Notes under the pieces: model-generated
Told to the model about the DNA's origin: nothing
Database searches by the model: none
Seen by the model: the letters and a program-made list of their open reading frames with translations, nothing else
Shown: in pieces, positions 34,926-46,805 of the stretch
Position numbering within the stretch: position 1 is the stretch's first letter
Layout: every line of letters begins with the position of its first letter
Source: Selaginella tamariscina
Lineage: Eukaryota > Streptophyta > Lycopodiopsida > Selaginellales > Selaginellaceae
NCBI GenBank assembly: GCA_003024785.1
Contig: PUQB01000079.1
Location: 248,001-312,000, forward strand
Direction of reading: 5' to 3'
Length of the DNA: 64,000 bases
Position numbers and translations under genes: made by a program

Positions 34926-36402
34926 TCATTGCACTTCCATCAACCCCTTCTCTACCGCACTTCCAATGTGTTGAAAGAATGTCTTGGTTACACTTGTGAG
35001 ATCGGTGAGCCTGGAGCAAAACTCCACGAAGGAAACATTCGGAGTCTCGTCGGTGTCCTGCAGAACCCTTGAATCTCCTTCTCTGCACAATCATGTAGCC
35101 GTTCTAGGCTTTCTCTGCCTGGCCCTGCAGGTACTCAAAGTAATTCTTCTTAGTTCGTTCTTTCTCAGGGATGTAGTAACCGTACGCATACGTCCATTTC
35201 AAAACCCGGCGGCACTCGATGATCTGCCGCCATGCATCCAAGATGAACTCAAGTTGCTTCTCTGAGTCTTCTGTGTGTTACATAGATACGCTATGTCCTT
35301 CTCCCTTGTGTTTTGCAGGCTTGAATAGCCATCTTTCTCGACGATTCATTCTCTGTCCATCTCTCGTAGTAGTGTACATAACGATCCAGAAAGTGGTTTG
35401 CATTGTTCCTCTTGCTCTCAAGTTGTGTGTAGTTACCCTCGTATCGGTTGCAGCTGTAAAACCCGCCGTGCCCCTTCCAGGGACCCATGCAGAGCCAGCA
35501 AAACTCATACCTGCAAGGATCACTGCAGGTCATGTGCATGCATCCCTGGTTCTTCTCGATTGCCCTTTGCATTTAGGGCATGCCTTGGAGTTTGCAAGTA
35601 TCCAATCCCATGTCTCAGACTCTGAGTTGTTCCTCACCATCCACTCTCTCACTATATCGCACTCAAGCGGCCAGTGGTGCTGCTCTAGACAGTTCCAGCA
35701 AAAATCGTGTGAACACAAGCATTCGACTGCACATGAGGAACTTTCACTCTGGAGCTTCTTAACTGCAAGCTCACATCCGGGCGCGGGACACCACTTGAGG
35801 TCCTTGTTTTCTTCAACAAAGGAACGCAAGAGGTATTTGCTATACCTTGCAAAGTCTTTTTTACTGGAAACGGACTCAACCAAGCGTTCCCCGACTGCTG
35901 CACGACATGAAGGATCAGGGCACCGAAGATTTAAACATCCTGGACCGTCTGCCACTGCAGTATGTACGTAAGCTGCCCAACATGTTGTGCAGTAGAAGTG
36001 TTCTCTACAGAGGGCTGCCCTCATACTATCTGAACCATACCTGTCGTAGCAGATCATACATTGCACCCGCCGTGGAAGTTTTAAAGCTTTGCTCACTGAG
36101 GGCAAACCAGATGCCTTGCGAACTTCCTCCTCGTTCGCGAACCATTCCTCGTTTGCGACGCTTACCGACCACTTGAAGTGTCTCAAAAGAATCCTCGCTT
36201 CTTCTGAGCTAATAAAAAGGACACTCGTTACATCTTCAATGGCCTCCTCTTGTTGCTTACATATCTCGTCCTCTCTTAGAACTACGTATTTCTCCTTAAG
36301 ATGACTGTCACATGTAGAATCGTATTCATTGTCTTCTTCAACATTCATGTCGTTCTCATCGTCGTAGTCTGTGTAATATGAATCCTCCATTTCAGAGTCC
36401 AT
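34926..36402 (-). CDS. RBR E3 ubiquitin ligase, ARIADNE type (frameshifted)
   Basis: RBR ligases accept ubiquitin on a RING2 cysteine and pass it to substrates. From the ATG at 36400-36402: acidic N-terminus (residues 1-30); [12 protein letters not shown] helix (67-78); RING1 with [13 protein letters not shown] and [11 protein letters not shown] (115-142); IBR with [13 protein letters not shown] and [19 protein letters not shown] (202-248); RING2 starting ACPKCK (274-279), then one base out of frame [12 protein letters not shown], whose last cysteine is the expected catalytic one, and [15 protein letters not shown]. The Ariadne domain follows in shifted frames: [55 protein letters not shown], stop at 34926. 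No intron is needed. At least five one-base shifts (near 35566, 35317, 35262, 35105, 35055); the first is in an AAAGGG run. The tail lies 325 bp from the convergent uL1c gene. A CTAGGGTTT telo-box-like word lies just upstream of the ATG. Confidence 0.92.
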
Positions 36403-36989
36403 ACTCTAAAACTAAAGAAACCCTAGTAACTCGATGTTCTTATATACCCTTTTAATGTTTACTTTAACATCCTAATATTAATGATTAAAATTAAGGCTAT
36501 TTACTTTTAATTAGTAATTAACATACCATTTTGATTAAGTTCATCAAGTGAACCTTTTGCATTAAAGCAGACGATTACTACAATATAGGGGTTGTTATGG
36601 AAAACAAAGTGCATATACTGAAAATGACTTACGCATCAAAGCATAATTAATTGCAGATGTACACAGCTACACAGTACCTTATACAATACCAGTGTTTTAC
36701 TGTTTTTATGTGAGAAATCTATACAATGCTTATACAACTACACATGTGTGTGTGCGCGCCCTGTGTGCGAGAGAGAATATTCTTGAAAATCAACAATCCC
36801 ATTGTCATCCCCATGGATATACTTGCACATACACCATATATGCATAGTTTGTGCTTGATTTGGGTGCGTGTGCATATGCACTCTCTCTCTCTCTCTCTAC
36901 ACACACACATGAAAGCTTAGTCTACAAGGGTCTCCAGTATCTGTATATAAAAATGTATTTTTAAACAATAAAACTTGCAATCAAATGTT

Positions 36990-36991
36990 AA

Positions 36992-37084
<93 letters not shown>

Positions 37085-37100
37085 ACACACACACACACAT
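36990..37100. repeat. (ATAC)n(AT)n(AC)n compound microsatellite
   Basis: About 7 ATAC units, then interrupted TA runs to about 37085, then CA units. Confidence 0.95.
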
Positions 37101-38449
37101 ATGCTCACTAACAAATGCAAGACCAAGCCACGCTAGTACGTATATAAGTATATAAGTACAAATCCTCCCGATTACCAAGATATTGGACAGAATATTCTTA
37201 AATTTGAAGTTTTTTGTTCTTTTTTATTTAAATTTTTTACTTACCAATATTGAATAACTAAGCGCTTGTTTAGTTTTTTGGTTTATATAGGACATGCATT
37301 AAATTCACGTAAATCGCATTAAAAAAGTTCATGACTATTAACATTCTATTTTATTGTTAAAAAATAAAAATAAAAAATATGACAACTTTTTGATCTACAA
37401 ATGCAGGAATCTAGAGTTTGATAATTTATTAAGTGTGTAAGGTAATTAAATATATACCGAGGTTAATTATAACATATTTTAAAAGTTACTATAAATATTT
37501 ATGGTGTAGCTAATTTTATAACTAGGACAATCTATTATTAATCCTTTATATATTCCTAATCATATTTAAATTTTCTATAAAGGATATATGAGTTTTCAAA
37601 TTTTAATTTTTTTTATATTTACTATGTTGTGTATCACATGATTAAAAAGCAAAACTGTTATTTATATCAGAGTAATTTAATTCTCAATATAAAAGTTGAA
37701 TAAATAGTAAAAAAATTTATTACAACCTCTATATTCAACATATTAAAAATTTATACGATTACACATATAACATTAGATTGTATTAATTTCTTTTTAGTAG
37801 TGTTCAAATATTTTGTAATTTACATTTAATATTTCTTTTATATTTAAGTTTTTATAAAATTTATATACGCAACAATGTAAATATAGAAATAAACACACAA
37901 CTATAGAAGTGGAGTGGTTGAATGTTTAGTAACTACAGTAATAACTCATGCTATAATAAATATAGCTCCATGTTTCACACATATATTATATGTTAGCTAA
38001 ATATCAAATTATTATTTTTAAATAGAACTTATGCACATAAAACATGTTTAATTAAATTTACATTAACATTTTTAAATGATAGAGTATAATGTGTTAATTA
38101 ACATAAATGCTTAAAAATATCACTCACAATCAACAGAAATCCTAAATCTACACATTGTATTCCAAGGGTAAGAATGTCTGAAGAATGTTAACACATACCC
38201 CCGTAGCATCGTAACACACATAGTATTGCTCACAACAAAATGGGTTGTCATTATCTCTAGTGACATGGGATACCATATCTCTGTGGCGTGTCTTTGTGTA
38301 AATATGTGGCTTAAGTAATGATCTTTAGGAGTGTTGAGTGTGTTGATTACATAATACATGGTTCTTGCTATAATACAGGTATTTTTATGTATTTTCTTTA
38401 GCAGGTGATTATTTAACCCATGCTAAATTAAAACAATGCTAAGTAATTA

Positions 38450-38650
38450 ATTATTATTATTACTATATTTTTTCACTAGAGTGGCTAATTAAATTAAAAA
38501 GAAATTACTAGTGCATAATTTTCATTTAACGGTTATTAAAAAGTTTTTACATATGTATGTTAAATAATGAAAATGCACTACTTAGTATGTTTAATTAAAA
38601 AGATATGTTAAATCCTTTAACTCTCTAGCCACTCTATTATTATTTTCTTA
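38450..38650. repeat. Imperfect fold-back repeat (MITE-like)
   Basis: Outer words CACTAGAGTGGCTAATTA (about 38476) and its near reverse complement CTCTCTAGCCACTCTATTAT (about 38621), inner words GTGCATAATTTTCATTTAAC (about 38512) and GTTAAATAATGAAAATGCAC (about 38560). No clear target duplication. Confidence 0.55.
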
Positions 38651-38686
38651 TATGAAATTATTAATTATAGTTTAGTAGTGTTTCTC

Positions 38687-38732
<46 letters not shown>

Positions 38733-39364
38733 CACACACACGTATATATTATACACAAACATGTGAATGTGTAGAGAGAGAAAGATTTTTAGTATATAGT
38801 TGTGTATATATATATGTATGTCTATTTATACATAAGAATTATTTATTTTGATAATTTATTAATTATACTTATAAAAGAAGATCTTTTTTCTCTCACTAAA
38901 TCTTTCTTCTTCTCTCTCTCTATAAATAAATATATAGATTTATATACATATGTAAACTATATGTATATATTTAAATTTAAATATAACATTGTGCATGCTT
39001 TTTATTAATGTCTTACAAAACTCATGTCATTTTTAATAGTACATGGTAAGTAATGAAATAATATTAATTATATATAGAAAACACATATACACATTTATGT
39101 GTTTGTGTATATATGAAAAAACTCTTAAAAGATTGTGCATATTATTCATATTAATGCATTTACTGATGTTTTTTATAAAATAAGATGACTTTAATCATTG
39201 CTTTCACTACCCCACCTGTTTTTCATTATAAGCTAAAAATATAAAACTTAATTAATTAATCTTGATAAATGTGTTATTCAATTATATTTGATAGTCATAC
39301 AACTAATTAGCAAATGAGAAAACAAACCCATCGTAGAATAAATTTTTTTTTTAATAATTCTATT

Positions 39365-39660
39365 GGTTAGAACAAAATTGCCCGGTTATTTGGTTACGAT
39401 CGAAAAAATTACATATGTGCCATATAAATTATAAATAATAATAACCAACAAGTGGAAACAAAACCATAATAGAATAAATTTATTTTTAATTATATTGGTT
39501 GGGACAATTACCCACCCACTAATGGAAAGTAAACTAATAAAATTAAACGAAATTATTTTTTTACCATGGATTTGTTTTCTCACTTGTTGGTTTTATAATT
39601 TATGTGGCACTTATGTGGCACTCTAGTAGCCAAATAATTAGGCAATTTTGTATGGTTGTA
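39365..39660. repeat. Long fold-back element, about 110 bp arms
   Basis: The left arm (about 39365-39480) with ACAAAATTGCCCGG, TTATTTGGTTAC, ATGTGCCATATAAATTATAA and CCAACAAGTGGAAAACAAA-like words returns in reverse complement at about 39545-39660. A further direct copy of part of the arm (AACAAACCCATCGTAGAATAA) lies just left, at about 39325. It looks like a MITE or solo fold-back with no coding capacity. Confidence 0.7.
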
Positions 39661-40994
39661 TTACTACTAGGCATAATTTAATAATATGTGTATCAAAATT
39701 AATTAATTAAGTTTAAATTACCTTATAAAAGATTTTAAATAACATTTTATAACATTAATGTCTTTAGTAAACTCAAATGAATTAGTAGCTGAATAACCAA
39801 AAATATTATTAATAGTATTATTAATTTGATCTTTTAAATATATTAAAACCTTATTATCTTGTAATTCTTATTACATTCTTATAAATTAATAGAACAAACA
39901 AATAACTAATTTAAACTTTTGTTCTAATTATAGTAATCTAACGTTACTCAAGTGCACATTAAATGCATAATCAAAGGCCATATATTGTGTAATAAGCAAT
40001 CAAAATATAATTTTTTTTATAATTAGAAGTTCTTAAATATAATACATGTTTTAAATTATATATAAAAGTATCAAAATAATTTATTATTGATATACTCTAA
40101 TTTCATAATTTTTATTTCTTAAATATAATTTAATGCATAAAGTTTAAAACTTTAAAAGGTAAGGAATATAAATTATTAATTCATGGTGCATAAATAATTC
40201 ACATTTTGTATATAATAACAGTCACATCATGCATGTATGATTTATAATCTTATAATTAAGTTATAAGACTTTCACATTTTAAGTATAATATGATTTTTAA
40301 TGTTTTAAAGAAAATTATTAATTAAAAACCTTTTAATGGCTTAGATTAACTCAGAACATATTCTTATCGTTATTTTAAATATGCTTATATAAAATATGTG
40401 ATAAACATGTATTATATCTTAATTATAATTCAATCACAAGTTAAGACCTTGCTATGCTCATTAAGTTGTTTCATTGATTAAGTAAATAAAATTTATTAAA
40501 AAGCTATACAAGTTTAATAAAATTAACATGTTTTGTAAAAAATATGACATTAAATTTTATTTTTTTAATATTTAAAAAATGAATTTTTAATCTTAATTTA
40601 ATATGTCAAGTTCTTTAACATAATAGTTTTGTGGATTAAAATTTTGAAAATTATTTTATGTTTTTCATTTTTATCAAGTTATTATGTATGAAAATTACAT
40701 ATTAGTTTGTGAACTAAATTTTTAAAGAGAAACTTTAATAATTTTGTTAATTTTAAGTTTTTTAAGATAATGTATGTTATTAAATGAATAAGAATGTAAG
40801 AATGAATAAAAGAATAAAGAAAAAAGAAATATATGTAACATAACATTTGTAATAATAAATAAACAAAAAAGTAAAATAGAATTAACAAAGAGATATAAAT
40901 AAATAAGTCTATACAATTTTGAAATGTACATAAGTGTATTTAAAAAATGATCATTCATTAAAAATGTATGTCAAATCACTCTTAATAAAAGTTA

Positions 40995-41155
40995 TTTATT
41001 ATTATTATTATTTATTTATTATTATTATTATTATTTTTATTATTATTATTATTAATTATTATTATTATTATTATTTATTATCTATTATAATTATTATTAT
41101 TATTATTATTAATATTTATTATTATTTTTATTATTATTATTATTATTAATATATT
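40995..41155. repeat. (TTA)n/(ATT)n trinucleotide cluster
   Basis: About 160 bases of nearly uninterrupted ATT trinucleotides with minor breaks. Confidence 0.95.
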
Positions 41156-41961
41156 TATAAAAATAGCATGAAGAAAAGAAAAAAAGAAAATTAATATGTA
41201 CCAAAACTCTTTATTTTTTATTAACATGTTTATATAAAATATTTAATAAATATATATTATATCTCAATTATAATTAAAATACAACTTAAGACCTTGTCAT
41301 TCTTATTAAGTTAGTTTATTTTTCCATCAATTAAATAAATTATTTAAATCTAACAAAATCATACATATGTTTTGTGAAAAACATGATATTACTAAAAAGT
41401 TTATTTAATATGTCCTTATTAATACTCAACAAGATACACTCATATTAAAAATTATAATAATAAATGTTTCTTATGTAAATTGTATAGTTCAGTGTATATA
41501 AAAATACACAACTGAGCAATCTATAATGCATATAATTTGAAATTAGTATTATTAATTGTAAAGGTTTTGAACCATCTTAAAAAAGTTATAAATTTATTAT
41601 TAATTATATTTTTAATACGATAATCTTGTGAACAAAATTTAAACCTATTTTATATTTTTCATTTATGTTAAGTTATTATGTACTTTATATCATGACTATT
41701 GCATGATAATTTTGTGGAATAAATTTCTTTCAAAAAATTTAATGCATTTTTATTAAAAATTATGTATTATTTTCATTAAAACATCACATAAAATAAACAT
41801 ATTATAAATGAAACATCATAATAAAACTTTTATTATTACCAATTTCAATCCTTTAACATAATATAAAATGTAACTTTTCATAATAACTTAAATCCTTGTT
41901 ATAATATAGCTTGTAACTTTTCATTAATATGTTTAATGATTTTAAAAACTTATTAAAACAA

Positions 41962-41962
<1 letters not shown>

Positions 41963-42017
<55 letters not shown>
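41963..42017. repeat. (TA)n microsatellite
   Basis: About 27 uninterrupted TA units. Confidence 0.97.
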
Positions 42018-42019
<2 letters not shown>

Positions 42020-43154
42020 ATTATTTTTATGTTTAACTTTATTTTTTTTAGTATTGAAAACACTGAAATTTATCCCAATTTCACACAAAATTAATTTGTT
42101 AATCTTTATATTTTGTACGATCTGTAAATTAAAAATAACTTTTTTATTTAATTTAGTTATCAATGAAGAATTATTTATTAACATCTAATTGAGTAATACT
42201 TTTAAATATATTATAAGAAGACATTAAAGATGTATGACATATCTAATTCTTATTAATTATAAATTTATAAGAAATTTAGTTAATATATTTACTTAAAATT
42301 ATAATAATATATAACTTTAATATATGTTTTGGTATAATATCTTCTAAGCTTTGAAAATGCCTTACAATTACAATTCAAAATTAAAAATAAATTCAATTAA
42401 AAATGCATTATGCTACTCAATTAGAATTTTATGATTTAATGTTGGAAAAACAAGTGCGACACATCAAATATTCTATTAATTAAATTAAAACAAGTACAAC
42501 TTTTTATTTAAGAGAGAGTAAGAATCTATCTATAAATTTAGTGTTTAAGAAAATTATAAGAAATGTGTGCATATTCATAATTTAAGATTTAAACTTGTTC
42601 TCAAAAAGATTTTATTTATTATTTTATTAAGTATTATTTATTGATAATTATTATTTTATCTCTTTTTAAATTATGCTATCATAAGCAATTAATTAACAAT
42701 ATATTGTTAGATTTTCTAAAGCAGTTATGTTTATATCTAAAAAACTACTGTATTTGAAAGGAAAATTGTAAAAAAAACTAATCATGTTTTGACTCATATA
42801 TAAAATCATTAACAAATTAATCTTTTCAATATATAAATTACATACAGTAGAGTTTTATAATATTTTTTTGGTTTTCTAACATTGATATAAATGAATGCAA
42901 AGTTGTCATATATGACAACATTACTATACAGACTGTATGTTATACATAGGTACATATAGTAATTTAAAATGTAATGTACTATACATATTATAAATATATA
43001 TATAAGTCTCTCCAATTAGAATATAACAGTGAAATATATAGATAAAATAATAATAAGACGAGTATATTATTATTATTTTATTATTTTTATTATTCCTATA
43101 TTTTTATTTACCATACCCTGTTTCCACTGCACGCATTTTTTCCCAGCTATATCC

Positions 43155-43955
43155 ATGGAAGAAACGCAAGCGACCATGCACATTGCAGGTGTTGATCCAC
43201 CAGACAAGCCCAGCAGTCGATCGAATTGGATCCTGAGGCTTCAATCCAGTGCACCGGCTGGTCCGAGGAGAACCCGACAGTCGGATTGTGCCGACGAGCG
43301 CTGGTGCAGGCGCAGAAATAGGAGCAATCTGTGGGGACGGGATACGTTCCTGATACCAAGAGGAGTCTCCTGCAGTACAAGCGACCGATACCAGTAGTGA
43401 AGAAGTGTTTCGTCTCCCTCCATACAGTACATTCCAGGATCAACAAGATCCCAAGAATCACCGTAACTGTGAAGGCCTTGCTTCGCTCCTCACACCTGTG
43501 ATATGTATGAGAAGATATAAAGGAGCATCATCCACAAGTGAGTGTTTAGTGCTAATTTAACATATTATAATTAATATCTTTTTCTTCCGTACAGATATGG
43601 ATAAAGATAGAATCCAACGAGAAGACATCCAGGTGAGCAATATAGAGTGTGATATATAGTTTATTCAACACACGCACGCACACACATACACATGCGGACT
43701 GAGCATGGAAGCTTTCAGAAAGGGGAGGTTTTTGTACATGAAGAGTCAGTTATCAGCAAGCCGAACTACAACAGAGGATTAAAGAACGAATGGATCAACA
43801 GGTGGAGCGATGATAATACCGTCTATGTTCCGAGTGCAGCTGCAATGGCTATTGTTGGTAAATCGTCCTTCGATTTACATTCCAATTCCTCATGGTCCAA
43901 CTCTGTTACTGCTTGGCAAGACGATGATCATCGTTTTGGTTCAAGTTTTCCGTAA
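43155..43955 (+). CDS. Unrecognised split gene
   Basis: I do not recognise the protein. The DNA changes abruptly from AT-rich desert to coding-like composition. An ATG at 43155 opens MEETQATMHIAGVDPPDKPS; the frame stays open to 43395, and another frame continues EEVFRLPPYSTFQDQQ to LLTPVICMRRYKGASS (to about 43532). Splice-like borders then define a small exon 43595-43632 (MDKDRIQREDIQ) and a last exon 43704-43955 reading HGSFQKGEVFVHEE, GLKNEWINRWSDDNTVYVPS, AAMAIVGKSSFDL and ending DDDHRFGSSFP at a TAA. At least one frame change is needed in the first exon. No domain, signal or membrane segment is evident. It lies 150 bp upstream of bL12c on the same strand. Confidence 0.5.
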
Positions 43956-44083
43956 TGAAATGCCATTTTGTTGCATCTAACCCGCGTGCGTGTGTGTGCG
44001 TGTGCGTGTGTGAGAGAGAATACATGGATGTTGACGTGGCGCAAGGAGGGTCCTGCATTTTGAGGATAGTGCCCATCAGCTAG

Positions 44084-44098
44084 AACCCTAAACCCTAG
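44084..44098 (+). promoter_or_regulatory. Telo-box upstream of bL12c
   Basis: AACCCTAAACCCTAG contains the AAACCCTA telo-box, about 10 bases before the ATG. Telo-boxes are common near the start of plant genes for the translation machinery, often in the 5' untranslated region, which fits the neighbouring ribosomal protein gene. Confidence 0.7.
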
Positions 44099-44108
44099 TC
44101 GCGCGGAT

Positions 44109-44670
44109 ATGGCTTCCGTCCAGGCAGCAGCGGTCTCAATTGGCGCAGCGCCACACAGAGAGGTACGCAATTCCCATCTCACCACAGATCCGTCGTCAAG
44201 AATCGCGACATTGAGGACGGGAACACTGCATTCTTTGAGTAACAGACGAGGAGGGTTGGTGCTCCGTGCGGCAGCCACAGACCTGGATAAGCTGGTTGAA
44301 GACGTAAAGAATCTGACGCTAGAGGAAGCGCGGCAGCTCGTGGAGAAAGCTAGAGAGCGCATTGGGTGTGTCTGCGTCCGCATTTGCGGCTGCCCCTGTA
44401 GCGGCTGGCGGTGGAGGTGCAGCAGCTGCTGAGGCAGCTCCTGCAGTGGAGGAGCAGACGGAGTTCGATCTTCTGCTCGAGGAGGTGCCCAGTAACGCAA
44501 GGATTGCAGTGATTAAGGCGATTAGAGCGATTACTAACCTTGGGCTGAAGGAGGCCAAGGATTTGATTGAGGGGCTGCCTAAGAAGATCAAGGAGGCTAT
44601 TGGCAAGGACGAGGCCGAGGAGGCCAAGAAGCAACTCGAGGCTGCCGGTGCCAAATGCACTGTTAAGTGA
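44109..44670 (+). CDS. RPL12: Chloroplast ribosomal protein bL12c, nuclear gene (one frameshift)
   Basis: bL12 (L7/L12) forms the flexible stalk of the 50S subunit that recruits translation factors; the plastid form is imported from the cytosol. From the ATG at 44109: a Ser/Thr/Arg-rich transit peptide of about 55-60 residues, the dimerisation region [28 protein letters not shown], an alanine/glycine hinge ([19 protein letters not shown]), then the conserved C-terminal domain [54 protein letters not shown] and stop at 668-670. A single extra base, most simply one G in GGG at 44364-44366, separates dimerisation region and hinge. Everything else is intact, with no stop substitution, and the gene is intronless as usual. 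I favour a sequence error or very recent lesion. Confidence 0.93.
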
Positions 44671-44769
44671 GCACCATTCTTTTGTTCGGTTGTCTGCGCA
44701 CAGGTCAGGTTGTGCCTTGTAAAATTAACAAAAGTACATGCTGGTTTTTTCCTAAGCACTCTTTCTCTA

Positions 44770-44979
44770 ATATATATATGTATGTATATGTATATATAAT
44801 ATATATATATATATAATATATATATATAGTAGGTATATATATATTATATATATTATATATTATTAGGTATATATATATATATATAGTAGGTATATCATTT
44901 ATACTTGTGTGATATGCTCACGCACACACGAAGTACTAGTGTAAGAATTTGAATAAGAATCATCATTATTCGTCTGTTG

Positions 44980-45022
<43 letters not shown>

Positions 45023-45035
45023 CACTCACACACAA
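44770..45035. repeat. AT-microsatellite cluster with TAGTAGGTATAT repeats
   Basis: Interrupted TA runs (44770-44890) containing several copies of TAGTAGGTATAT or TATTAGGTATAT, then (TA)n at about 44983-45012 and a CA stretch. Confidence 0.9.
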
Positions 45036-45847
45036 AGACTTTAGACCTGGTATATTGTGATTAAGTCAATAAGGTGCGTGTGTGTGTATATGTTGTGTTG
45101 TGTGTGTGTGTGCTTTTATTATTAAAAATTATTTGTCTTTTGACTTTTTATATTTTAAATTATTTAATAGATATATAAATTTTTGGTAATTTTCAAAATT
45201 TTCAGGGGAATATTAAATACAATAAATTTCATAGAATAATAAATAAAAATAATATACAGTATTGAGTTTCTGGATTTGGAAAAAAATGCTGTATTTTTTG
45301 AATTCCACCATGTCCGAGCAATCCAACGCAATGATGACACCTCGTGGGAGACATGATACGGCGGAACTAAACAAGCAACAGAACAACAAAGATATAAACA
45401 GAAAATAAAGGTATTGATATATAAAAGACAAATAGGTATAATATTATATAATTAAGTGTTAATGATAAATATGTAATATGTTTATATATAACCTTATATG
45501 AATGATATTTAATAATATAATATAATATTTAAATATGTTGCTGACATGTAACAGCACCGCCTGTTTCACCTAACAAACAACAGAAAACGAATATAACAAA
45601 TAAATTCCAAAAACAATTAAATATGTTTTTTTAAATTTTAATAAATTATTATTATATTTATAGACTAGCTGTAGATATTAAAGATAAGGTTTCTCAGGTA
45701 ACCAAGGAGATATCACATAGAATAATATCAGGGTCTCCCACTTGTGTGGAAATACAGATGGGCAGGCATCTTGGATTAGTCAAACCCCATTTTATTTTTA
45801 ATTAATTTCAAAATAAAAAAATAAAAACATTCAAAACTTTAATTTAA
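45036..45847. other. AT-rich intergenic DNA
   Basis: TG runs at about 45075-45112, otherwise no recognisable feature. A less AT-rich patch around 45680-45780 matches nothing I know. Confidence 0.5.
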
Positions 45848-46017
45848 GAGTCGTTTCGCATCACACTTAACTTAACTTAAGTGGACTTAAGTAAGGGAAA
45901 ATCCTTAACACAATCCCTTAATTTAAGTTAGCCTTAACTTGTGCAAATCAAATGCACCCTTAACCCTTACTTAATTTATGCGTGTTAAATTAAGTTAAGT
46001 GTAGTGCGAAACGACCC
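45848..46017. mobile_element. Tourist-like MITE (PIF/Harbinger type), 170 bp
   Basis: Terminal inverted repeats of about 30 bp: GAGTCGTTTCGCATCACACT at the left and, on the other strand at the right, GGGTCGTTTCGCACTACACT. They continue into CTTAACTTAA on both sides. The element is flanked by TAA on both sides (45845-45847 and 46018-46020), the 3 bp duplication expected for PIF/Harbinger elements. No coding capacity. Confidence 0.85.
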
Positions 46018-46020
46018 TAA

Positions 46021-46805
46021 ATCCTTTAAAAAAAACATTGTACCTATTTTAACAATAAATAAATGTGTATATATAGGCTTGTACAACCTGATTTCAAAAA
46101 ATTTCCCACCCTGCAACAAGCAAAAGTCTCTCTCCTATATCTATGTTCAGAGGAATATACCAGAATATGCTATGGATAATGCAAAAGAATTCCTATTGTG
46201 ATTATTAAATAAAAGGTATAAAAGCATTTCTTTCAATGAGCCGCTTTACCCTTTCCCCTTAATTAAGGGCAAAGTTACAAGCTAGCTTGTTATAGGCTTG
46301 TTTGGGTTGGTCCTCTGATATTTTCTGTGTCAATCCATGTGAGAGCTGAGCTTTCCCTTTCACAAACACCCTTGTGCTACCCTTCACTAAACCTTTGCCC
46401 TTTTATCCTGACCCAGTCAGACTAGTGTCTTATAAGTCATATATATTTAAATATATATGATTTGATCTGATCCCATTATATAATCCTTCGTTTTTGAGTG
46501 TTTTTGTTTTGTCTTCATATTGAATGAAACAGATCCATAAGATCCATGTCTCAAAGATAGAATATCTTCTAAATATGTGTTATAACAAAGGTTTCCCCTT
46601 TTCTTTTTATAAGGCTTTCTTTGTCAAACAAAGGGCAGACACTGAACAAGGGTACAATCTAAAAGGGTTAAGGGCAGCACCCTTTTATTTTTTTCCATGA
46701 ATCATGAATGCCCTTGTTGAGATCTATAAAGAATCACTGTTCTTGCCAAGCTGCTCATTCAAACACATTGGTATCTTGGAAGATTAGTGCGTGTTTAACA
46801 AGATA
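46021..46805. other. Probable promoter region of the LPTEWTY gene
   Basis: No coding sequence. It contains many AAGGG/CCCTT words and a TATATAAT-like word near 46477. Placement as promoter is inferred from the ATG at 46806. Confidence 0.4.

Larger units (their letters stand above)
36403..43154. other. Very AT-rich gene desert with fold-backs and microsatellites
   Basis: Almost 7 kb without any recognisable coding sequence. Open frames here are Ile/Tyr/Leu/Asn-rich translations of AT-rich DNA. It contains at least two fold-back elements and long TTA, TA, CA and ACAT repeats listed separately. I see no RNA gene. Confidence 0.6.

Noticed and set aside
35320-35330. Intron in the RBR ligase after the MAIQ segment
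   Set aside because: No GT donor is present, and the sequence continues through family-like residues in shifted frames, so one-base shifts explain it better.
36990-37100. Possible CRISPR-like direct repeats
   Set aside because: The units are 2-4 bases without spacers; simple microsatellites. No CRISPR array was found anywhere in the window.
40934-41149. Poly-tyrosine/isoleucine frame
   Set aside because: Translation of the TTA trinucleotide cluster.
33100-44670. Bacterial or plastid origin because of L1 and L12 genes
   Set aside because: Both have transit-peptide-like N-termini, uL1c has spliceosomal introns, and the surroundings are plant nuclear DNA.
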